Assembly: GCF_002245695.1 (NCBI RefSeq)
Contig: NZ_NOII01000001.1
Coordinates: forward strand, 1-64,000
Origin: Fictibacillus aquaticus
GTDB taxonomy: Bacteria > Bacillota > Bacilli > Bacillales > Fictibacillaceae
Length of the DNA stretch: 64,000 nt
Reading direction: 5' to 3'
How positions within the stretch are numbered: the stretch's first letter is position 1; the number at the start of each line of letters is the position of its first letter. Below are positions 29,332 to 37,385 of the stretch, one piece after another. The notes below the pieces were generated by a model. It was given only the letters and a program-made list of their open reading frames with translations. It was not told the DNA's origin and searched no databases. The translations under genes and the position numbers were made by a program.

Positions 29332-30291
29332 ATGCAGCGATTTACGATTGGCTACAGAACGCTTAAGACGGCTGCCGGGGCTGCAGCGGCCATATGGATC
29401 GCACAGATGCTTGGGCTGGAGTTTTACAGTTCGGCTGGCATCCTGACAATCTTGTGCATCAAGGTTACAAAAAAACGCTCCCTCATATCATCGTGGGAGC
29501 GTATATTAGCATGTGTGACTGGTATTGTATTTGCAGCGGCTATATTTCCGTTTTTCGGATATAACCCGCTGTCGCTCGCCCTTTTGCTTGTTTTGTTTAT
29601 ACCTTCAGCTGTTTCATTAAATGCAAAGGAAGGCATCATTACAAGTTCGGTCATCATCCTTCATCTTTATAGTGTTCAGAAGCTGTCATGGAGTATTGTA
29701 TGGAATGAACTCGCGCTGATTGCTATCGGTGTTGGTACCGCATTGTTAGCGAACCTTTATATGCCGAGCATGGAAAGGGAGCTGAAAAAGCTGCAGGAAC
29801 AGGTAGAAGAAAAGTTTAAGGCCATCTTCCATGAATTTTATCTTTATCTCCAGCACGATTCTCATCGCTGGGACGGCAAAGAGATCACAGAATGCGCTGC
29901 GCTGATCACGAAGGCAAAAAGCTTGGCATTTCGTGATGTCGAGAACCATTTTGCACGGCATGAGAACGAATACTACCATTATTTTAAAATGAGAGAAAAG
30001 CAATTTGAGATCATTGAGCAGATGCTGCCGATCATCTCATCCATTGATAAATCCTATATTCAAGGAGAGAAACTCGGGCGGTTCTGTGAAAATTTAAGTG
30101 AAAGAGTACATCCCGGAAATACAGCTGTTCTATTTTTGGATAAGCTCGAACAGCTGCGCCTGGAGTTCCGCGAAATGCCGCTCCCGAAAACGCGGGACGA
30201 ATTTGAGACCCGGTCCAAGCTGTTTTATTTGCTGAATGAGGTAGAGCAGTACTTAGAGATTAAAAAGAAGTTTAAAAAAAGCGATGTGTAA
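29332..30291 (+). CDS. Aromatic acid exporter family membrane protein (YqjA-like)
   Basis: 319 residues. The N-terminal half has about five membrane segments (starting IGYRTLKTAAGAAAAIWIAQ) and fits the ArAE/FusC-type family (DUF939); the C-terminal half (about 140-319) is a soluble, charged helical domain. The B. subtilis counterpart yqjA follows the yqiXYZ transporter genes in the same order. Substrate unknown. ATG 29332 is chosen over an in-frame start at 29269 because AAGAGG precedes it and the earlier start overlaps the terminator. Confidence 0.82.
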   Translation: MQRFTIGYRTLKTAAGAAAAIWIAQMLGLEFYSSAGILTILCIKVTKKRSLISSWERILACVTGIVFAAAIFPFFGYNPLSLALLLVLFIPSAVSLNAKEGIITSSVIILHLYSVQKLSWSIVWNELALIAIGVGTALLANLYMPSMERELKKLQEQVEEKFKAIFHEFYLYLQHDSHRWDGKEITECAALITKAKSLAFRDVENHFARHENEYYHYFKMREKQFEIIEQMLPIISSIDKSYIQGEKLGRFCENLSERVHPGNTAVLFLDKLEQLRLEFREMPLPKTRDEFETRSKLFYLLNEVEQYLEIKKKFKKSDV

Positions 30292-30344
30292 GAATGCGGT
30301 CAGCAGCAAGTGAAATACTAAAAGAAAAAAAGCGGTGAACCTTT

Positions 30345-30854
30345 ATGCTAATTTTCAAAGCGGCAGTCCTGCTGCAGATCGCATTATCACCTGTCTGGCC
30401 GATGGGAAACGCTGCTGAGCTTGGAGACCCTTTTGTTATCGTCAATAAAGCAACAAACACGATGGCACTGATAGAGGGAGGACAAGTTTCGAGAATCTTT
30501 CCTGTGGCGACAGGCAAGACAGATGACCTTACGCCCGTAGGAACGTTCCGTGTTACAGTGAAGGCTGTGGATCCTTATTACAGAAAAGACGACATCCCGG
30601 GCGGAGATGAAAAAAACCCTCTCGGTACTAGGTGGATCGGATTTGATGCACGAAACACTGATGGGCGGCAATATGGCATTCACGGAAACAACAATCCGTC
30701 TTCGATCGGAAAATATGTATCCAACGGCTGTATACGGATGAAGGAGGACGATGTTCAGTATGTATATAAACACCTCCCGGATGGGGCAGCTGTAGTCGTT
30801 ATCAAGTCTGAGGCTGGCTATAAAGAAATTTTGCAGCAAATAAAAAGACAGTAG
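30345..30854 (+). CDS. L,D-transpeptidase (YkuD domain)
   Basis: 169 residues with an N-terminal hydrophobic export signal (about 1-24) and a YkuD catalytic domain (about 29-160). The active-site motif is complete: H113 in YGIHGNN, then SNGCIRM with the nucleophile C129. Such enzymes form 3-3 cross-links or attach proteins to peptidoglycan outside the cell. AAGCGGTGAA precedes ATG 30345. Synteny with yqjB supports a conserved slot, but the equivalence is not needed for the call. Confidence 0.9.
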   Translation: MLIFKAAVLLQIALSPVWPMGNAAELGDPFVIVNKATNTMALIEGGQVSRIFPVATGKTDDLTPVGTFRVTVKAVDPYYRKDDIPGGDEKNPLGTRWIGFDARNTDGRQYGIHGNNNPSSIGKYVSNGCIRMKEDDVQYVYKHLPDGAAVVVIKSEAGYKEILQQIKRQ

Positions 30855-30856
30855 TA

Positions 30857-30890
30857 AGAGGCCCGGAATCGATGATTCCGGGCCTCTTTT
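30857..30890. terminator. Bidirectional terminator between the L,D-transpeptidase and prli42 genes
   Basis: Fourteen-base perfect stem (AGAGGCCCGGAATC and complement) around a three-base loop, with T after it on the plus strand. On the minus strand it lies just beyond the prli42 stop. Confidence 0.9.
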
Positions 30891-30903
30891 AATAGTTTAA
30901 TTT

Positions 30904-30996
30904 TTACATGAATAATGACAGACCTGTCAGCAATGAAGTGATGACAAGAGATGCGATCATAACATAAACGACCGCTTTAATTAGCTTTGGTGACAT
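30904..30996 (-). CDS. prli42: Stressosome-associated miniprotein Prli42
   Basis: A 30-residue membrane miniprotein: SPKLIKAVV, then one transmembrane helix ending SLLTGLSLFM. This positive-then-hydrophobic layout and the LLTG end match Prli42, which anchors the stressosome to the membrane in Listeria and is conserved in Bacillaceae. I chose the ATG at 30996 because GAAAGGATG lies 8 bases before it; an in-frame ATG at 31128 would add 44 residues with no matching features. The assignment rests on length, position and pattern. Confidence 0.8.
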   Translation of the reverse strand: MSPKLIKAVVYVMIASLVITSLLTGLSLFM

Positions 30997-31113
30997 GCAT
31001 AAACATCCTTTCATACAGCAACCGGCCTTTTTTCTCCATTTTAACGGGTTTTCTCGTTCCGTACAAGAACAAGGCGCAACAGGATTTGTCGAAAAAATAA
31101 GAATATCAGCAGG

Positions 31114-31129
31114 AAAAAGCGCTTTCATG
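31114..31129. promoter_or_regulatory. cre-like site upstream of the methylmalonyl-CoA cluster
   Basis: AAAAAGCGCTTTCATG; read on the minus strand it is CATGAAAGCGCTTTTT, one or two positions from the CcpA cre consensus. It lies about 15 bases before the -35 of the likely promoter. Catabolite control of acyl-CoA breakdown would be sensible, but this is inference from one site. Confidence 0.45.
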
Positions 31130-31144
31130 ACGAATTTTATAGTG

Positions 31145-31194
31145 TTGCTTATCTTTGCAGCAACGGCTATAAGGACGACTGTTTCTATACAGTC
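31145..31194 (+). promoter_or_regulatory. Probable promoter with palindromic operator
   Basis: TTGCTT (31145-31150), exactly 17 bases, TATAAG (31168-31173), then a perfect inverted repeat GACTGT-ttctat-ACAGTC at 31177-31194 across or just after the start point. A repressor site in this place would block the mutase operon. No regulator gene lies next to it. Confidence 0.55.
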
Positions 31195-31234
31195 AAGCTA
31201 ATGGGAGATTCTAGAACAGGAGGCGCTAATAAAC

Positions 31235-32869
31235 ATGCAGCAGCGTTATGAGGAATGGAAAAGAAAAACAGAAGCGTTGATGGAGAAGTTCCCTGAAAGA
31301 AAAAAGGAATTCACGACTAGTTCTGATATACATATTGAACGGCTGTACGGACCGTCTGAGGATGGATATGAGTATGATAAACTCGGTCTGCCAGGAGAGT
31401 ATCCTTTCACTCGCGGCATACAGCCGACGATGTACCGTGCACGCCACTGGACGATGCGCCAATACGCAGGCTTCGGCTCAGCGGAAGAAACGAACCATCG
31501 TTTTCGGTATTTGCTTCAGCAAGGGCAGACTGGCCTCTCGGTGGCGTTTGATCTGCCGACACAGATCGGATATGACTCTGATCACGCCATGGCAAAGGGT
31601 GAGGTCGGAAAAGTAGGTGTTGCCATCGATTCTCTAGAAGATATGGAGGCGCTTTTAAAAGACATCCCGCTCGACCGCGTCAGCACATCGATGACGATAA
31701 ACGCACCTGCAGCAGTACTGCTGGCGATGTACATCGCGGTAGCTGAAAAGCAGGGAGTGCCGTCAGAAAAAATCTCTGGAACGATACAGAATGACATTTT
31801 AAAAGAATATATCGCACGAGGAACATACATATTTCCGCCAAAGCCGTCCATGCGCCTGATTACAGATATCTTTGCCTACTGCAAGGACTTTGTGCCAAAG
31901 TGGAACACGATTTCTATATCTGGCTATCATATTCGTGAAGCAGGCTCAAACGCCGTACAGGAGCTCGCATTTACAATCGCGAACGGCCTTGCGTATGTGG
32001 ATGCGGCGATCGAAGCAGGACTGAATATCGATGAGTTCGCACCAAGGCTCGCATTTTTCTTTAATGCGCATAACGATTTTTTTGAAGAAGCGGCAAAGTT
32101 CAGGGCAGCAAGAAGGATCTGGGCCCGTTTCATGAAAGAGACATACGGTGCAAAAAATCCAAAAAGCTGGCAGCTCCGTTTTCATACTCAGACAGGCGGA
32201 TCTACATTGACAGCACAGCAGCCTGACAACAACATCGTCAGGGTTACCTTGCAGGCGCTGGCAGCAGTACTAGGCGGAACACAGAGTCTTCACACCAATT
32301 CAAGGGACGAAGCACTGGCACTGCCTACCGAAGATTCAGCCCGTATCGCGCTCCGAACTCAGCAGATCATCGCTCATGAAAGCGGAGTGGCGGACACGGT
32401 CGATCCGCTGGCAGGTTCCTATTATGTGGAAAGCCTTACAGACTCACTTGAGGAAAAGGCGCTGGAGTATATCCAGAAGATCAAAGAGCTTGGGGGAGCC
32501 GTTTCTGCAGTCGAGCAAGGATATATGCAGCGGGAGATCCATCATACATCGTACGAGACGCAAAAAGAGATCGAGAAAGGCAGTCAGGTTATCGTCGGGA
32601 TGAATTCGTTCATGCTTGAGAACGAGGTGCAGCCTGAATTGCTCAGAGTAGATCCGTCTCTTGGCGAGAAACAGAAGACAAAGCTTGAAGCATTGCGTGC
32701 TGGAAGGGACCATGACCGAGCGAGCGCTCAGTTGGAAAAATTGAGGCAGACTGCCCGCAGCGAGCGAAACTTAATGCCAGTCATTTTAGAATGTGTTAAA
32801 TCGTACTGCACGGTAGGAGAAATCTGCGGCATATTGCGTGAAGAGTTCGGCGAATACCGAGGAATTTAG
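31235..32869 (+). CDS. Methylmalonyl-CoA mutase, catalytic (large) subunit
   Basis: Interconverts methylmalonyl-CoA and succinyl-CoA with B12. At 544 residues it is the TIM-barrel part only; the cobalamin domain is in the next gene. Specificity residues can be read: Tyr77 in RQYAGFG and Arg195 in EYIARGTY match Tyr89 and Arg207 of methylmalonyl-CoA mutase, whereas isobutyryl-CoA mutase has Phe and Gln there. His232 (SGYHIREAG) and Gln185 (GTIQND) are also present. ACAGGAGG precedes ATG 31235. With the carboxyltransferase downstream this makes a propionyl-CoA route. Confidence 0.92.
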   Translation: MQQRYEEWKRKTEALMEKFPERKKEFTTSSDIHIERLYGPSEDGYEYDKLGLPGEYPFTRGIQPTMYRARHWTMRQYAGFGSAEETNHRFRYLLQQGQTGLSVAFDLPTQIGYDSDHAMAKGEVGKVGVAIDSLEDMEALLKDIPLDRVSTSMTINAPAAVLLAMYIAVAEKQGVPSEKISGTIQNDILKEYIARGTYIFPPKPSMRLITDIFAYCKDFVPKWNTISISGYHIREAGSNAVQELAFTIANGLAYVDAAIEAGLNIDEFAPRLAFFFNAHNDFFEEAAKFRAARRIWARFMKETYGAKNPKSWQLRFHTQTGGSTLTAQQPDNNIVRVTLQALAAVLGGTQSLHTNSRDEALALPTEDSARIALRTQQIIAHESGVADTVDPLAGSYYVESLTDSLEEKALEYIQKIKELGGAVSAVEQGYMQREIHHTSYETQKEIEKGSQVIVGMNSFMLENEVQPELLRVDPSLGEKQKTKLEALRAGRDHDRASAQLEKLRQTARSERNLMPVILECVKSYCTVGEICGILREEFGEYRGI

Positions 32870-32887
32870 AGAGAGCGGGGAGAAAAC

Positions 32888-33730
32888 ATGAGCAAAACAA
32901 TACGTGTGTTAATAGCTAAGCCAGGCTTGGACGGCCATGACAGAGGAGCACTCGTCGTCGCACAGGCACTGAGGGACTATGGGATGGAAGTCATCTACAC
33001 GGGGCTGCGTCAGACACCGGAGCAGATTGTTGCTTCTGCTATACAGGAGGATGTAGACGCGATCGGGCTTTCGTGCCTGTCTGGCGCGCACAATGAACTG
33101 TTTCCAGAAATCACGAGGCTTCTCGGTGAGAGGGGTGCAGAAGATATCATTGTTGTCGGCGGGGGTGTCATTCCATGGGAAGACATACCGTTCCTTGAAT
33201 CAAAAGGAATCAGAAAAATCTTCACGCCAGGTACACCGACTGTGGATACAGCCAAATTTATTGAAAAAGCAGTAGCAGAAAGGGACGGAACGGCTATTAA
33301 TGTACCGATGACAGAACGTCCTGAACGCATCGATCATATCGGCATCGCTGTGACCTCGCTGGATGAAGCTCTTCCTTTTTACGTGAACGTTCTTGGCTTG
33401 AAGCTTGAAGCAGTGGAGGAAGTCGCAGAACAAGGCGTGAAAGTAGCGTTCCTGAAAATCGGCGAATCAAAGATCGAACTTCTTGAGCCTACAGACAGCT
33501 CAAGTGCGGTCGCCAAATTTATTGAAAAACGCGGAGAAGGCATCCATCATGTGGCGCTCGGCGTGACAGACATCAATAAGAGGATTGACGAGCTGAAAGA
33601 GAACGGTGTGCAAATGATCCATGATAAGGCAGTCAAAGGAGCAGGCGGAGCGGACATTGCTTTTTTGCATCCTTCTTCCACAAGAAAAGTCTTGTTTGAG
33701 CTGTGCGAGAAAAAGAAAGGGGACAGCTGA
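32888..33730 (+). CDS. Fused B12-binding subunit and methylmalonyl-CoA epimerase
   Basis: 280 residues in two domains. Residues 1-135 are the mutase cobalamin-binding domain: DxHxxG at D15-H17-G20 ([11 protein letters not shown]), SxL at 62-64 and the GGG turn at 91-93. Residues 147-275 are a VOC-fold methylmalonyl-CoA epimerase ([17 protein letters not shown]) with likely metal ligands H150, H220 or H221 and E271. Joining them puts racemisation and mutation in one complex. It starts 19 bases after the mutase gene with GAGCGGGGAG, so the two polypeptides probably assemble. B. subtilis has only a separate epimerase-like YqjC. Confidence 0.9.
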   Translation: MSKTIRVLIAKPGLDGHDRGALVVAQALRDYGMEVIYTGLRQTPEQIVASAIQEDVDAIGLSCLSGAHNELFPEITRLLGERGAEDIIVVGGGVIPWEDIPFLESKGIRKIFTPGTPTVDTAKFIEKAVAERDGTAINVPMTERPERIDHIGIAVTSLDEALPFYVNVLGLKLEAVEEVAEQGVKVAFLKIGESKIELLEPTDSSSAVAKFIEKRGEGIHHVALGVTDINKRIDELKENGVQMIHDKAVKGAGGADIAFLHPSSTRKVLFELCEKKKGDS

Positions 33731-33733
33731 GGC

Positions 33734-35287
33734 ATGGACATGTTTGATAAAATCAATGAACTGTATGACAAGAAAACGAAAATTGAGCTTGGCGGCGGAG
33801 ACGACCGCATTGATAAGCAGCATGAAAGAGGCAAGTGGACGGCAAGAGAACGCATCTCTTATCTTCTTGATGAAGGGACGTTTGTGGAACTGAATCCTTT
33901 TATTGAACACCGTTGTGTTGATTTCGGCCTTGCGGGCATGGAAGCGCCTGGAGAAGGGGTTGTAACAGGATACGGCAAGATCGGCGGCCGTCCTGTTTAT
34001 CTTTTCGCACAAGACTTTACTGTATTTGGCGGTGCGCTTGGAGAGATGCATGCCCAGAAAATCAGCGCAGTTATGGACCTAGCAGCCAAGAACGGCACGC
34101 CGTTTATCGGTTTGAACGATTCTGGAGGAGCAAGAATCCAGGAAGGTGTCGTGTCACTTGATGGATACGGCCATATCTTTTACCGGAACGCCATCTATTC
34201 GGGCGTGATCCCGCAAATATCTGTGATCATGGGGCCGTGTGCGGGAGGTGCAGTGTACTCGCCAGCTATAACCGATTTTGTGTTCATGGTGGAAAAGACG
34301 AGCCAGATGTTCATCACCGGACCTAAAGTGATTGAAACTGTTACAGGGGAGAAGATATCTTCTGAAGATCTAGGCGGAGCACACGTGCACAGCTCGAAAA
34401 GCGGCAATGCCCACTTTACGGGTGAAACGGAGGCAGAAGTGCTCGATCAGGTACGCCGTCTAATCTCCTTCCTGCCGCAGAACAATGAAGAAAAGCCTCC
34501 TGTCGCAGAATACATTGGACAAGAGAAGGGAGACGACAGGCCGGATCTCGCCGATCTCGTACCTTTTGACTCCACTAGGCCTTATGATGTCCGAAAGGTG
34601 ATCGGGCAAGTGGCAGACGAAGGCAGCTTTATGGAAGTCCACGCCCAGTTTGCCAAAAATATTGTCGTCGGCTTTGCACGCATTAAGGGAGAAGTGGTAG
34701 GATTAGTTTGCAACCAGCCGAAAGTGATGGCTGGAGGTCTGGATATTGATTCTTCGGATAAGGCATCCCGGTTTATCCGATTCTGTGATTCATTCAATAT
34801 TCCGATCATTACTTTTGAAGATGTGACGGGCTTTTTTCCCGGTGTTAAACAAGAGCATGGCGGGATTATAAGACATGGCGCGAAAATATTGTACGCCTAT
34901 TCCGAAGCAACGGTCCCGAAAATTACCATAATAACAAGAAAAGCTTACGGCGGTGCTTATGTAGCGCTGAACAGCAAGTCAATAGGAGCCGATCTTGTTT
35001 TCGCCTGGCCGAATGCAGAAATCGCCGTCATGGGGCCGCAAGGGGCAGCGAACATTATTTTTGCCCGCGAGATCAGTGCGAGCGCAGATCCCGAGGAGCT
35101 TCGGGCTGCAAAGATCGAGGAATACCGTACAAAGTTTGCGAACCCTTATGTTGCGGCTGCCAGAGGCATGGTCGATGACGTCATCGATCCGCGCGAAACA
35201 AGGATAAAATGCATTCAGGCACTGGATATGCTGCGCACGAAGAAAGAGCAGCGTCCCTTCAAAAAACACGGGAATATTCCACTTTAG
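33734..35287 (+). CDS. Acyl-CoA carboxyltransferase (propionyl-CoA carboxylase beta / YqjD-like)
   Basis: 517 residues, the size of biotin-dependent acyl-CoA carboxyltransferase beta subunits. Both halves of the crotonase-like fold are present: DSGGARIQEGVVSLDGYGHI and GPCAGGAVYSPAITDFVFM in the first, FEDVTGFFPGVKQEHGGI and RKAYGGAYVALNSKSIGAD in the second. It most likely carboxylates propionyl-CoA to methylmalonyl-CoA for the neighbouring mutase. No dedicated biotin carboxylase or carrier is beside it; AccC/AccB at 0.7-2.5 kb or an unlinked pair would be needed. The start is ATG 33734, three bases after the fusion gene stop. Confidence 0.9.
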   Translation: MDMFDKINELYDKKTKIELGGGDDRIDKQHERGKWTARERISYLLDEGTFVELNPFIEHRCVDFGLAGMEAPGEGVVTGYGKIGGRPVYLFAQDFTVFGGALGEMHAQKISAVMDLAAKNGTPFIGLNDSGGARIQEGVVSLDGYGHIFYRNAIYSGVIPQISVIMGPCAGGAVYSPAITDFVFMVEKTSQMFITGPKVIETVTGEKISSEDLGGAHVHSSKSGNAHFTGETEAEVLDQVRRLISFLPQNNEEKPPVAEYIGQEKGDDRPDLADLVPFDSTRPYDVRKVIGQVADEGSFMEVHAQFAKNIVVGFARIKGEVVGLVCNQPKVMAGGLDIDSSDKASRFIRFCDSFNIPIITFEDVTGFFPGVKQEHGGIIRHGAKILYAYSEATVPKITIITRKAYGGAYVALNSKSIGADLVFAWPNAEIAVMGPQGAANIIFAREISASADPEELRAAKIEEYRTKFANPYVAAARGMVDDVIDPRETRIKCIQALDMLRTKKEQRPFKKHGNIPL

Positions 35288-35305
35288 AACTGGAGATGTA
35301 GAGGC

Positions 35306-36430
35306 ATGGTAAACGAACAGCGTCTGCTTGATGAGTTTTTAGAGCTTGTTCAGATTGATTCAGAAACAATGTTTGAGGAAGAGATTTCAAAGGTATTAAC
35401 AAAAAAATTTACGGATCTCGGTGTCGAAGTGTATGAAGATGATGCAGCTTCTAAGACGGACCACAGCGCCGGCAATCTGATCTGCACACTGAAAGGGAAC
35501 AAAGAGGGAGTAGATCCGATCTATTTTACTTCGCATATGGATACAGTTGTGCCTGGGAAAGGGATAAAGCCCTCTATTAAAGACGGCTATGTCGTGACAG
35601 ATGGCACGACAATTCTTGGCGCGGATGATAAAGCAGGACTTGCAGCCATGTTTGAAGCGATCCGCATCCTAAAAGAACAGAACATTGAGCATGGAGATAT
35701 TCAGTTTATTATCACAGTTGGTGAAGAATCAGGCCTAGTCGGTGCAAAGGTCCTTGATCCATCCAAAATTACAGCGAAGTATGGTTATGCGCTTGACAGT
35801 GACGGACCTGTCGGTGACATTATCGTGGCTGCTCCGACACAGGCTAAGCTTTTTGTTGATATATACGGTAAGACTGCCCATGCTGGCGTGGCACCGGAGA
35901 AAGGCGTATCAGCAATCACGATCGCAGCGAAAGCGATATCGCGCATGCCGCTCGGGCGCATCGATGAGGAGACGACGGCGAACATCGGCCGATTTGAAGG
36001 AGGAAGCCAGACAAACATCGTTTGCGACCATGTGAAGATTTTGGCTGAAGCCCGGTCCCTCATCAATGAAAAGATGGAAGTTCAGGCAGCAAAGATGAAG
36101 GAAGCGTTTGAATCCGCGGCAGCAGAGTACGGCGGACGTGCAGACGTAGAAGTCGTGGTCATGTATCCTGGATTTAAGTTCGGCGACGGAGATCACGTTG
36201 TGGAGCTGGCCAAGAAAGCAGCGGCTAGAATCGGACGTCCGCACAAGCTGCTTCAAAGCGGCGGAGGGAGCGATGCGAACGTCATCGCCGGACATGGCAT
36301 CCCTACGGTTAACTTAGCTGTAGGATACGAAGAAATCCACACAACAAACGAAAGAATGCCTGTTTCAGAGCTTGTTAAAACGGCAGAAATCGTTGTAGCG
36401 GTCATTCAGGAAACAGCAGAATCAAAATAA
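35306..36430 (+). CDS. M20 family metallopeptidase (YqjE/PepT-like)
   Basis: 374 residues of the zinc peptidase family M20, probably a cytosolic tri- or dipeptidase. Metal and catalytic motifs are readable: FTSHMDTVVPG near 80, ILGADDKAGLAAMFEA near 115, TVGEESGLVGAK near 140 and EIHTTNERM near 345, with a dimerisation lid between about 180 and 290. It follows the carboxyltransferase by 18 bases with GGAGATG before the start, so it is in the same operon, as yqjD-yqjE in B. subtilis. Its link to acyl-CoA metabolism is not obvious. Confidence 0.88.
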   Translation: MVNEQRLLDEFLELVQIDSETMFEEEISKVLTKKFTDLGVEVYEDDAASKTDHSAGNLICTLKGNKEGVDPIYFTSHMDTVVPGKGIKPSIKDGYVVTDGTTILGADDKAGLAAMFEAIRILKEQNIEHGDIQFIITVGEESGLVGAKVLDPSKITAKYGYALDSDGPVGDIIVAAPTQAKLFVDIYGKTAHAGVAPEKGVSAITIAAKAISRMPLGRIDEETTANIGRFEGGSQTNIVCDHVKILAEARSLINEKMEVQAAKMKEAFESAAAEYGGRADVEVVVMYPGFKFGDGDHVVELAKKAAARIGRPHKLLQSGGGSDANVIAGHGIPTVNLAVGYEEIHTTNERMPVSELVKTAEIVVAVIQETAESK

Positions 36431-36435
36431 AAGTT

Positions 36436-36560
36436 AAACTGCCGTGCTGACTTCCGCTGAAGGTGTACAGTTTAGCGCGAGGTTCGGGAGCCTCCTCAGC
36501 GTTTTGCGCATTGAGAGGTCTTCCCGTAATAGCCTCGGCGCTTATGCACGAACCAGCAAG
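36436..36560. repeat. Degenerate GC-rich repeat (third type)
   Basis: GCTGACTTCCGCTGAAGGTG, then CGGGAGCCTCCTCAGCG, GCGCATTGAGAGGTCTTCCCG and GCACGAACCAGC follow the layout of a Bacillaceae repeat (TTCCGCT end, GGGAGCCTCCTCGGCG centre), with many changes. It is not alignable over its length with the type-1 or type-2 copies here. Confidence 0.5.
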
Positions 36561-36598
36561 GAAAATAAACTGCAGTAAGTTTAAAAGTCTAAATAATA

Positions 36599-36626
36599 AA
36601 GGCCGTTTTCGGCTTTTTTTATTGCT
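36599..36626 (+). terminator. Probable terminator of the methylmalonyl-CoA operon
   Basis: AGGCCG-tttt-CGGCT followed by seven T. The stem is short. It lies 170 bases after the peptidase stop, beyond the degenerate repeat. Confidence 0.6.
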
Positions 36627-36676
36627 GACGGCACCTGGTTCTTTTTGCCTAAAGGTAATCGGATTATTATTTTAGG

Positions 36677-36706
36677 TTGACATTAACTTTACATATTATG
36701 TAAGAT
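36677..36706 (+). promoter_or_regulatory. Promoter with overlapping palindrome before the MarR-type gene
   Basis: TTGACA (36677-36682), 18 bases, TAAGAT (36701-36706). A palindrome TTACAT-att-ATGTAA (36689-36703) covers the spacer and the -10. MarR-family proteins bind such sites, so autorepression is likely. Confidence 0.6.
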
Positions 36707-36766
36707 ATTTTTAATATGAAATAAAATACATAAAGCACCACAAGCCAAACGTTCGGAGGAAAATTG

Positions 36767-37264
36767 ATGAATGAGCTTGCCAATATGCATATGATGGTCA
36801 ATTATATGCGGGGAGTGTACAAAGTGCTGGAAGAAGATTGGCAAAAGTCAGCCAAATCAATCGGCCTCACCCAAGCGGAACAGCATATTTTATGGATCGT
36901 TCATTTCGAACAAGAAGCAACGGTCACCCGGATCGCCCAAATTGGCTTATGGGATGTTTCCACAGTCATGCAGGTTATAAAAAGGCTGCGTGAAAAAGGT
37001 TTAGTTGACATTTTGAAGAAAAATTCGGACCGCCGTGTCTCTTATGTCAAACTGACAGATGAGGGCATAGATAAGCAAAAGCAGTCCACGAATTTTCAAT
37101 GCAAACTGTACGATTTTATGAAAACGCAGATGGAGGATGAATCCAAAAAGACATTTCTTGTAGAACTGGTCAGGTTTCACAAAGAATTGAACGACCATTT
37201 TCATGGAAGTGACTATGTTGACTGGGTCATCAGCACAACAAAATCTCTCGAGGAGGCAAGATAA
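36767..37264 (+). CDS. MarR-family regulator, Hpr/ScoC-like
   Basis: 165 residues with a winged helix (about 30-105): LTQAEQHILWIVHFEQEATV, then WDVSTVMQVIKRLREKGLVD and a wing SDRRVSYVKLTDEG. The pattern HILWI followed by VST resembles Hpr (ScoC), the transition-state repressor of protease and sporulation genes, but the protein is shorter than B. subtilis Hpr and lacks its extended C-terminus, so I call it Hpr-like only. ATG 36767 follows CGGAGG; the adjacent upstream TTG is an alternative. A terminator overlaps the stop. Confidence 0.8.
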   Translation: MNELANMHMMVNYMRGVYKVLEEDWQKSAKSIGLTQAEQHILWIVHFEQEATVTRIAQIGLWDVSTVMQVIKRLREKGLVDILKKNSDRRVSYVKLTDEGIDKQKQSTNFQCKLYDFMKTQMEDESKKTFLVELVRFHKELNDHFHGSDYVDWVISTTKSLEEAR

Positions 37265-37282
37265 CCATCTTGCCTCTTTTTT
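37253..37282 (+). terminator. Terminator overlapping the end of the MarR-type gene
   Basis: GAGGCAAGAT-aacc-ATCTTGCCTC then six T. The left arm includes the last codons and the stop. Confidence 0.92.
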
Positions 37283-37385
37283 GTTTGTTTCTATAGGATG
37301 GACTTACTGTTTTCGTTTATTTTGAAATGGCAGAAGTGATAGTATCATATAATAATGATGAAGTATTAAAAGGAGCTTACCATGA

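Larger units (their letters stand above)
36431..36766. other. Gap with degenerate repeat, terminator and promoter
   Basis: Holds a decayed GC-rich repeat (36436-36560), a short terminator (36599-36626) and the promoter/operator of the next gene. A 70-codon ORF (36463-36675) that crosses the repeat and the terminator is not credible. Confidence 0.65.

Noticed and set aside
36463-36675. 70-codon ORF before the MarR-type gene
   Set aside because: Crosses a degenerate repeat and a terminator hairpin; no ribosome-binding site.
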